This document shows positions 55,001 through 64,000 of a DNA stretch of 64,000 nt, one piece after another. Every line of letters begins with the position of its first letter. Within the stretch, counting starts at the first letter, position 1. The translations under genes were made by a program, and so were the position numbers. This DNA is from Symsagittifera roscoffensis (taxonomy: Eukaryota > Xenacoelomorpha > Acoela > Convolutidae). The DNA lies in the NCBI RefSeq assembly GCF_963678635.1, contig NC_087068.1, forward strand, positions 37,643,436 to 37,707,435, given 5' to 3'. The notes under the pieces are model-generated. The model was not told the origin of the DNA. It did not search any database and saw only the letters and a program-made list of their open reading frames with translations.

Positions 55001-58000
55001 TTTTTATTACACCTGCGAGAGCAAGTGTCTTTTAATCGGTAACTAGACTTTTTTCGCAAAAAAAAACTTTTCTGGTTTAACAGAGTCACTTGGTATCTTG
55101 GTTCATATTGAATTCAAAATTCCAAGAGTCTCTGGCACAAGTACTCTGGATACCATTACGAGAATACCGAATACGCCTGGGACGGCTAAAGTCCTGGATA
55201 AGAATCTGGCCAGGACCTGTTTTTTTTTCAAACAGGAAACATTTCGTTTCAAAAAAACTTTTATTTTATGGGCCTACTAGCCTAATTTTGAGGCGCTCGA
55301 GTGAACCATAATTTTTATACTTTCCTCCGATCGCACAAAACGTTGAAAATCTTAAAGTATAATTTATAGTTCAAATTTTTTTATGACACTAATTTTGTTG
55401 CTCAAAAATTGTTTTCGAGTTTTCATTAAACGCTGTCGCATGTGCTTCTGGACGTGTTTTCCGCAAACATAACATCATTCGAGACATGATTTTGAAATTT
55501 TTTATTTGAAATTTTTCGTTTTTTATGCACTTAGTTGCTTCCTTTCCTGTCTGCTATCTTGCAATGCTGTTTTTGTGTTCAATATGTATAAAATTGTAAA
55601 AGAAATATATGTAAAAAAATTGAAGTCGAATTTCGTTTGTCTGCTTATGTTTTGTCGGCTTAGTTGCCACACCGGGGAGTTTTATTGTGCTGTCAGCAGT
55701 TTTCACCGTAGATGCAAGTGTTTTTGGTTTGCTCCTGTAATTTGTAAAATTTTCTTTTTTCCGCTCATAAGCTTTTTTCGACTTAAATGGTTTTGGCTTA
55801 CTTTTATCGGCGGATTTACCTTATTTTGTGTCGCTTCAAAGGCAAAATTGATTGAATTTTTTTGAAAAGTTCAGATAGTTTCTATTGCAAGATTTCAAAA
55901 TTTTAAACTTAATTGCTCAGAGTTTTTTTTACGACAACAATTTCTTGTGGCATTTATTTTGTTTTCGGTTCGATAGGTGTCCACGCACTTGTTATCTGCT
56001 TAAGCCCCGCTCAGTAAATACTTAAAGTTTATTTAATGCTTAGTTTTTCGAAACAATACTTAATTAAAGCTTAGTTTTTCGAAACAAGTTTTGTTATTTC
56101 CGTCTCATTTTCTAATCGGTAGCTTCGCCTCTGTTTGAACATGAACTACTAGTGCAATTCAACTTTATCAAAATTGTTTCATTGTTGTACTTCTGCTGCG
56201 AAATTCTGCTGCCGAATAACTTTGTGAAGTAGTATTTTTCGAAATTTTTTTGAAAGATTACATAGCAAACCTTTGTTTTTCAAGGCATATTTTATTTTTC
56301 ATTTTTTTTTTAAAATTTTTCAACTGTTTTTTTTTAAATTGAAATTCTGAAGTTGGAAGTTTTTTCAAATGTTAAATTTTTGGTTTCTTTGCATTCATTG
56401 AATCTCCCAACTGTATGTTGGCTATGTCTTTGTGCAGAGTATAGTTTTGCTGACTTCTTGCTTGAGTTTGCGAAGTGCAGCTTCGTTTCTGTATTTTTGT
56501 ATGTTTAGCACAAAATTTTTTAAGGGTCGCTGATAGTAGTTCAGACTCCTATTTAGATCGTGCTGATTTTTTAAATTCTTTTTTTTTCAGGAAATGTCCT
56601 AAAATGCTCTTTTACCTACAGTAAGTGCTTTCATACATTTTAATGCATTCATGAATGCCCTTAGCTATATGTGCAATTTTTCAGTTAGTTCATTTCAAAT
56701 TCATTTCTAAAAGGCAGGCAAAAATGGCTCTCCAGTTACGAAATAGGAAATGGCGCGAAAAATTATGATCGATTTCTAGTTTTAAAGGTGGAATTTAATT
56801 TTCAATTTTCCAGTGGAGTAATTATAGAATGCTCTTGAAAGTCAAAGAGCTTGGAGGCCCACTAATTTGTTTGTATGAAATTCGAAAGTTGAAGTCAATT
56901 TTGTTTTGGTTTCTTTGCGTTCATTGACTCTTCCAACTGCCTGTTGGCAAGGTTTTTTTTGCATAGAGTAGCAGTTAGCTTTTTTTGCTTGTATTTGCAA
57001 GTGCAGCTTCGCCTCTGTATTTTTGTATGTTTTGGCATAAAATGTTTTAGAGTCGCTGAAAGTAGTTCAGACACTTAATAGATCGTGATGATTTTTTGTT
57101 CTTTTTTTTCAGTTTGCTTAAAATGATAACTTCAATGATTTTCACTAGGTGTAATAATCAGGTCGTTGAATTTCTCAGTTGATCAGATACCGCCAGTAAA
57201 ACCAGTGAACAGTCTGTTTCAAATCTTTTCAAATTAGTTTTCGATTTTTTTAAAAGGCAGTAAATGTACTGAAGACTCTTTAATGGGTCGTGTTGATTCT
57301 TTCATTTTTTCCTGGTTAATTTCGAAAGTGGATTTCAATTTTCAGATTTTCCAGCGGAATAAATTTTTTTCTAATTTTCCAGTTTTTTCAAATTGAGTTA
57401 ATTTTATCAAAAAAGTGTCAATAATACATTGTTCTTGAAGTTCAAAGATCTTTAAGGCCATATATTTTCCACTTGAAATTTCGAAAGTTGTCATTTTTAG
57501 AGCGGCCAGCAAAGCTGTTGAAAAATGAAGTATCTCATATGTGTTAAAGTCTCAAGTGCGCTACTCGAGTTCTCCAACTATTCTTTTTATTACACCTGCG
57601 AGAGCAAGTGTCTTTTAATCGGTAACTAGACTTTTTTCGCAAAAAAAAACTTTTCTGGTTTAACAGAGTCACTTGGTATCTTGGTTCATATTGAATTCAA
57701 AATTCCAAGAGTCTCTGGCACAAGTACTCTGGATACCATTACGAGAATACCGAATACGCCTGGGACGGCTAAAGTCCTGGATTAGAATCTGGCCAGGACC
57801 TGTTTTTTTTTCAAACAGGAAACATTTCGTTTCAAAAAAACTTTTATTTTATGGGCCTACTAGCCTAATTTTGAGGCGCTCGAGTGAACCATAATTTTTA
57901 TACTTTCCTCCGATCGCACAAAACGTTGAAAATCTTAAAATATAATTTATAGTTCAAATTTTTTTATGACACTAATTTTGTTGCTCAAAAATTGTTTTCG

Positions 58001-61000
58001 AGTTTTCATTAAACGCTGTCGCATGTGCTTCTGGACGTGTTTTCCGCAAACATAACATCATTCGAGACATGATTTTGAAATTTTTTATTTGAAATTTTTC
58101 GTTTTTTATGCACTTAGTTGCTTCCTTTCCTGTCTGCTATCTTGCAATGCTGTTTTTGTGTTCAATATATATAAAATTGTAAAAGAAATATATGTAAAAA
58201 AATTGAAGTCGAATTTCGTTTGTCTGCTTATGTTTTGTCGGCTTAGTTGCCACACCGGGGAGTTTTATTGTGCTGTCAGCAGTTTTCACCGTAGATGCAA
58301 GTGTTTTTGGTTTGCTCCTGTAATTTGTAAAATTTTCTTTTTTCCGCTCATAAGCTTTTTTCGACCTAAATGGTTTTGGCTTACTTTTATCGGCGGATTT
58401 ACCTTATTTTGTGTCGCTTCAAAGGCAAAATTGATTGAATTTTTTTGAAAACTTCAGATAGTTTCTATTGCAAGATTTCAAAATTTTAAACTTAATTGCT
58501 CAGAGTTTTTTTACGACAACAATTTCTTGTGGCATTTATTTTGTTTTCGGTTCGATAGGTGTCCACGCACTTGTTATCTGCTTAAGCCCCGCTCAGTAAA
58601 TACTTAAAGTTTATTTAATGCTTAGTTTTTCGAAACAATACTTAATTAAAGCTTAGTTTTTCGAAACAAGTTTTGTTATTTCCGTCTCATTTTCTAATCG
58701 GTAGCTTCGCCTCTGTTTGAACATGAACTACTAGTGCAATTCAACTTTATCAAAATTGTTTCATTGTTGTACTTCTGCTGCGAAATTCTGCTGCCGAATA
58801 ACTTTGTGAAGTAGTATTTTTCGAAATGTTTTTGAAAGATTACATAGCAAACCTTTGTTTTTCAAGGCATATTTTATTTTTCATTTTTTTTTTAAAAAAT
58901 TTTTCAACTGTTTTTTTTTTAAATTGAAATTCTGAAGTTGGAAGTTTTTTCAAATGTTAAATTTTTGGTTTCTTTGCATTCATTGAATCTCCCAACTGTA
59001 TGTTGGCTATGTCTTTGTGCAGAGTATAGTTTTGCTGACTTCTTGCTTGAGTTTGCGAAGTGCAGCTTCGTTTCTGTATTTTTGTATGTTTAGCACAAAA
59101 TTTTTTAAGGGTCGCTGATAGTAGTTCAGACTCCTATTTAGATCGTGCTGATTTTTTAAATTCTTTTTTTTTTCAGGAAATGTCCTAAAATGCTCTTTTA
59201 CCTACAGTAAGTGCTTTCATACATTTTAATGCATTCATGAATGCCCTTAGCTATATGTGCAATTTTTCAGTTAGTTCATTTCAAATTCATTTCTAAAAGG
59301 CAGGCAAAAATGGCTCTCCAGTTACGAAATAGGAAATGGCGCGAAAAATTATGATCGATTTCTAGTTTTAAAGGTGGAATTTAATTTTCAATTTTCCAGT
59401 GGAGTAATTATAGAATGCTCTTGAAAGTCAAAGAGCTTGGAGGCCCACTAATTTGTTTGTATGAAATTCGAAAGTTGAAGTCAATTTTGTTTTGGTTTCT
59501 TTGCGTTCATTGACTCTTCCAACTGCCTGTTGGCAAGGTTTTTTTTGCATAGAGTAGCAGTTAGCTTTTTTCGCTTGTATTTGCAAGTGCAGCTTCGCCT
59601 CTGTATTTTTGTATGTTTTGGCATAAAATGTTTTAGAGTCGCTGAAAGTAGTTCAGACACTTAATAGATCGTGATGATTTTTTGTTCTTTTTTTTTCAGT
59701 TTGCTTAAAATGATAACTTCAATGATTTTCACTAGGTGTAATAATCAGGTCGTTGAATTTCTCAGTTGATCAGATACCGCCAGTAAAACCAGTGAACAGT
59801 CTGTTTCAAATCTTTTCAAATTAGTTTTCGATTTTTTTAAAAGGCAGTAAATGTACTGAAGACTCTTTAATGGGTCGTGTTGATTCTTTCATTTTTTCCT
59901 GGTTAATTTCGAAAGTGGATTTCAATTTTCAGATTTTCCAGCGGAATAAATTTTTTTCTAATTTTCCAGTTTTTTCAAATTGAGTTAATTTTATCAAAAA
60001 AGTGTCAATAATACATTGTTCTTGAAGTTCAAAGATCTTTAAGGCCATATATTTTCCACTTGAAATTTCGAAAGTTGTCATTTTTAGAGCGGCCAGCAAA
60101 GCTGTTGAAAAATGAAGTATCTCATATGTGTTAAAGTCTCAAGTGCGCTACTCGAGTTCTCCAACTATTCTTTTTATTACACCTGCGAGAGCAAGTGTCT
60201 TTTAATCGGTAACTAGACTTTTTTCGCAAAAAAAAACTTTTCTGGTTTAACAGAGTCACTTGGTATCTTGGTTCATATTGAATTCAAAATTCCAAGAGTC
60301 TCTGGCACAAGTACTCTGGATACCATTACGAGAATACCGAATACGCCTGGGACGGCTAAAGTCCTGGATTAGAATCTGGCCAGGACCTGTTTTTTTTTCA
60401 AACAGGAAACATTTCGTTTCAAAAAAACTTTTATTTTATGGGCCTACTAGCCTAATTTTGAGGCGCTCGAGTGAACCATAATTTTTATACTTTCCTCCGA
60501 TCGCACAAAACGTTGAAAATCTTAAAATATAATTTATAGTTCAAATTTTTTTATGACACTAATTTTGTTGCTCAAAAATTGTTTTCGAGTTTTCATTAAA
60601 CGCTGTCGCATGTGCTTCTGGACGTGTTTTCCGCAAACATAACATCATTCGAGACATGATTTTGAAATTTTTTATTTGAAATTTTTCGTTTTTTATGCAC
60701 TTAGTTGCTTCCTTTCCTGTCTGCTATCTTGCAATGCTGTTTTTGTGTTCAATATATATAAAATTGTAAAAGAAATATATGTAAAAAAATTGAAGTCGAA
60801 TTTCGTTTGTCTGCTTATGTTTTGTCGGCTTAGTTGCCACACCGGGGAGTTTTATTGTGCTGTCAGCAGTTTTCACCGTAGATGCAAGTGTTTTTGGTTT
60901 GCTCCTGTAATTTGTAAAATTTTCTTTTTTCCGCTCATAAGCTTTTTTCGACCTAAATGGTTTTGGCTTACTTTTATCGGCGGATTTACCTTATTTTGTG

Positions 61001-62355
61001 TCGCTTCAAAGGCAAAATTGATTGAATTTTTTTGAAAAGTTCAGATAGTTTCTATTGCAAGATTTCAAAATTTTAAACTTAATTGCTCAGAGTTTTTTTT
61101 ACGACAACAATTTCTTGTGGCATTTATTTTGTTTTCGGTTCGATAGGTGTCCACGCACTTGTTATCTGCTTAAGCCCCGCTCAGTAAATACTTAAAGTTT
61201 ATTTAATGCTTAGTTTTTCGAAACAATACTTAATTAAAGCTTAGTTTTTCGAAACAAGTTTTGTTATTTCCGTCTCATTTTCTAATCGGTAGCTTCGCCT
61301 CTGTTTGAACATGAACTACTAGTGCAATTCAACTTTATCAAAATTGTTTCATTGTTGTACTTCTGCTGCGAAATTCTGCTGCCGAATAACTTTGTGAAGT
61401 AGTATTTTTCGAAATGTTTTTGAAAGATTACATAGCAAACCTTTGTTTTTCAAGGCATATTTTATTTTTCATTTTTTTTAAAAATTTTTTTCAACTGTTT
61501 TTTTTTTAAATTGAAATTCTGAAGTTGGAAGTTTTTTCAAATGTTAAATTTTCGGTTTCTTTGCATTCATTGAATCTCCCAACTGTATGTTGGCTATGTC
61601 TTTGTGCAGAGTATAGTTTTGCTGACTTCTTGCTTGAGTTTGCGAAGTGCAGCTTCGTTTCTGTATTTTTGTATGTTTAGCACAAAATTTTTTAAGGGTC
61701 GCTGATAGTAGTTCAGACTCCTATTTAGATCGTGCTGATTTTTTAAATTCTTTTTTTTTTCAGGAAATGTCCTAAAATGCTCTTTTACCTACAGTAAGTG
61801 CTTTCATACATTTTAATGCATTCATGAATGCCCTTAGCTATATGTGCAATTTTTCAGTTAGTTCATTTCAAATTCATTTCTAAAAGGCAGGCAAAAATGG
61901 CTCTCCAGTTACGAAATAGGAAATGGCGCGAAAAATTATGATCGATTTCTAGTTTTAAAGGTGGAATTTAATTTTCAATTTTCCAGTGGAGTAATTATAG
62001 AATGCTCTTGAAAGTCAAAGAGCTTGGAGGCCCACTAATTTGTTTGTATGAAATTCGAAAGTTGAAGTCAATTTTGTTTTGGTTTCTTTGCGTTCATTGA
62101 CTCTTCCAACTGCCTGTTGGCAAGGTTTTTTTTGCATAGAGTAGCAGTTAGCTTTTTTTCGCTTGTATTTGCAAGTGCAGCTTCGCCTCTGTATTTTTGT
62201 ATGTTTTGGCATAAAATGTTTTAGAGTCGCTGAAAGTAGAAGTAGTTCAGACACTTAATAGATCGTGATGATTTTTTGTTCTTTTTTTTTCAGTTTGCTT
62301 AAAATGATAACTTCAATGATTTTCACTAGGTGTAATAATCAGGTCGTTGAATTTC
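52026..62355. repeat. four-copy tandem array, unit about 2.58 kb
   Basis: Units begin at about 52026, 54594, 57175 and 59762 (each with CAGTTGATCAGATACCGCCAG). Periods by matching landmarks are 2566, 2583 and 2587 bp. Copies 2-4 are almost identical and share changes against copy 1, such as an extra GCTCAGAG block near 55915 and equivalents. Each unit contains an internal diverged duplication about 530 bp apart: the TTTCTTTGCATTCATTGAATC block near 53800 and its relative near 54330. Short frames recur in every copy, including a Cys- and Phe-rich one of up to 119 codons without an ATG start, but they show no sign of constraint. The last copy ends at about 62355. Confidence 0.95.
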
Positions 62356-63208
62356 TCTAAAGAGCTTCTGAGAATATCGTTGTCTTAATTGCAGTAGTTT
62401 GAGTTCATTGCAAAAAAACTTATCTGATATTTTTTTAATTCGTGTTTTGTCTAGATTTGTTAATTTTGCAGAAAAACTAAAGGGTCTAAAGTGGCAACTG
62501 ATCCACGAGTTTCAAAACACACAAATCGTTTTTTTTTTCAATAAACTGGGCATTTTCGTTAAAGTCCTGCCTGCCTGTTCAGAAATAAAAAGTTTCAGTT
62601 TATAGGAAAAAAGATAATTTTCATTTAGTGAATAAACAAAGATTTCAAGAATCAAAATTTCGTGAACCTTTTTGCTCTGCTTAATCGGAACTGTATACAT
62701 TGATCGAATAGCTCTGAGTTTTGAAAAAAAAAATCAGAAAAGATGACTTCGAAAAGGTTTAGAGTAATTTTATTACCTAAAATCATAGTTCAAAAATCAA
62801 AAGCTTGAGTTTTATTTTCCAGTAACCTCCATGTTTTATAAATTGGCCTTTTTATAGGGCTAAACAAGGAAAATAGAAAATGAAAAACTTTTAGTTCGTA
62901 TCCTATGATGCTTCTGATTAGCAAGCGTTATCAAATCGGAATGTAGACTTTTCGGATTTACAACCTGTTTAACTAAAACACCGAATATTTTATGCAGTTA
63001 TTACACTAGCCAGCTTGTGAGCTTTAGTGTATGAGTACGAACGTCCTTTTTTTAACCTAACCCGCAAACAAAAGTGTTCATTAAAGGTGTTCACTTATTT
63101 GGTGGCACTTTTGCTATAATCACGACCTAGAGCATTGGAAGTTTCTTAGCTTTTGTTCTCTGCTTCTGTTCTCTGCTTCATTTGTGGCTAGTGTTTGTGA
63201 TTTATCAA
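62356..63208. other. AT-rich DNA, no feature recognised
   Basis: Follows the tandem array; no gene or repeat identified. Confidence 0.4.
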
Positions 63209-63280
63209 GCGTCCGTGGCTGAATAGCTATCGAGTGAGACTCATAATCTCTAGGTCGCAGATTAAATCCCAGACGTAGCG
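63209..63280 (+). repeat. tRNA-Met-derived relic, probably a SINE head
   Basis: The anticodon arm GAGA-CTCATAA-TCTC (anticodon CAT) and the following AGGTCG match elongator tRNA-Met, and TGGCTGAATAG resembles an A box. The T arm (GCAGATTAAATCC) lacks the TTCGA core of a working B box and the acceptor ends pair poorly, so this is not a functional tRNA. It is followed by a TCTA-rich tail at about 63302-63325, as in tRNA-derived SINEs. Confidence 0.5.
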
Positions 63281-63301
63281 AGTTTTAATCAATTCGAGGC
63301 T

Positions 63302-63740
63302 TATCTATCTATATATCTATATACTCTATTTAAATGCGAGTGACTTCTATCTTCCATGTTTAAGCATAATAATTTTGCATGTTTAACGAAAGAGTTTTTT
63401 CATGTTTAAGCTAATCGTGTTTTGCAATGCTTAAGAAAATTTTTAAATTAGTTTTCCGCAAGGTCATTAAATTTCAGTAGTTTTTTTGCGAGGCCAAATT
63501 AATTCTGTCTGTCTGTCTGTATACCTGCTTTTTAAATTAATTTGATTATGTCTGTCTACCCGTCTCCTAATTTTTAAACTTTCATCTATCTATTATATAT
63601 TTAAATGCGGGCTTCACTATCTCGCCATGCTTAGGCTTTTTCAACGTATTTTTTTTGCATGTTTAACAAAAGAGTTTTTTGACGTTTAAGCTATATCGTA
63701 TATTGCTATGGTTAAGGTTTTTCAATTTTCCAGTTTAAAT
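63302..63740. repeat. two diverged copies of a TCTATC/ATTTAAATGCG repeat
   Basis: The order TCTATC-rich run, ATTTAAATGCG, CCATG(T/C)TTA, GCATGTTTAAC(G/A)AAAGAGTTTTTT occurs at about 63302-63440 and again at about 63588-63700. A GTCT run lies between them (about 63510-63525). Probably a dispersed repeat family. Confidence 0.6.
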
Positions 63741-63789
63741 TCGGTGTGTATTTCATCAAGTTTGAAATTAGCAAGCTAAAAGTAGGATG

Positions 63790-64000
63790 TTGTCAGAGTT
63801 TTCCCATGCTTTGCGATTCTGGCCTCCATATATGAATAACCAAATCCTTTTAGTTTACGAGATAGGCAATTTCCGAGATTTTTTAAAAATTTCTAGAAAA
63901 ATCAATTTTAAAAAAATTCCCAATTTTTGAAATTCTCACCCTGTAATTGGGTGCTGTCAGGGTATTGTCAGGGGTTGCGAATCTTGCCTCCAAATCTAAC
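63790..64000. repeat. possible start of another repeat array (about 170-bp spacing)
   Basis: GTTGTCAGAG...GCGATTCTGGCCTCCATATA near 63790-63830 recurs in altered form as ATTGTCAGGGGTTGCGAATCTTGCCTCCAAATC near 63964-63998. Only two units are visible before the window ends. Confidence 0.35.

Noticed and set aside
52524-61035. Frames of 73 and up to 119 codons repeated in every unit of the 2.58-kb array
   Set aside because: They recur only because the DNA copies are nearly identical. The longer frame lacks an ATG start and is interrupted in copy 1, and composition is that of the AT-rich repeat.
63209-63280. Functional tRNA-Met gene
   Set aside because: The T loop lacks the TTCGA core and the acceptor strands pair poorly.

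Overview
This is AT-rich invertebrate animal DNA packed with transposable elements. The evidence is relics of a Polinton/Maverick-type DNA polymerase B, a Penelope-like element, CR1-like LINEs, a near-palindromic foldback element, satellites, and a very large Ty3/gypsy-type LTR retrotransposon. Base composition and TTTTCAG-like acceptors would suit a nematode, but nothing here fixes the phylum. Only two short stretches look like host gene exons: 64-396 (minus) and about 3854-4309 (minus). No bacterial-style operons, CRISPR arrays or rRNA genes were seen.

Layout. 1-5.2 kb: a possible exon, a 719-bp foldback element (417-1135), small palindromes and a possible two-exon secreted-protein gene. 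5.2-10.96 kb: a degenerate satellite of about 135-bp units, each with an inverted repeat. 11.3-17.45 kb: a decayed Polinton-type polymerase whose 5' part lies in a 1.76-kb tandem duplication. 17.9-19.06 kb: a PHD-like finger fragment joined to the 3' end of a Penelope-like element with a GIY-YIG segment. 19.36-48.05 kb: one CR1-like LINE (plus strand) split twice, by a solo LTR (21551-22448) and by a complete 24.6-kb LTR retrotransposon in the opposite orientation (22931-47517). 48.1-50.9 kb: fragments of other retroelements and a 200-bp assembly gap. 52.0-62.36 kb: four copies of a 2.58-kb tandem repeat. 62.4-64 kb: AT-rich DNA with a tRNA-Met-like relic and short repeats.

The centrepiece is the giant retrotransposon, read on the minus strand. 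From its 5' end it has an LTR, a likely tRNA-Asn primer-binding site, a 3-kb noncoding leader holding at least 15 copies of a 13-bp motif also found in the LTRs, an uninterrupted 3201-codon Gag-Pol, a 418-bp spacer, an uninterrupted ORF2 of about 2981 codons in the position where env would lie, an 805-bp 3' region, a polypurine tract and the second LTR. Gag-Pol carries two CCHC knuckles, protease, reverse transcriptase, RNase H and integrase, and ends in a segment that resembles a macro (ADP-ribose-binding) domain. ORF2 carries an SGNH/GDSL hydrolase domain with a full catalytic set and perhaps a second degenerate one. The LTRs differ by about nine substitutions and two single-base indels, so insertion is recent. 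The protease active-site motif nevertheless has Gly where the catalytic Asp is expected, so this copy may depend on others.
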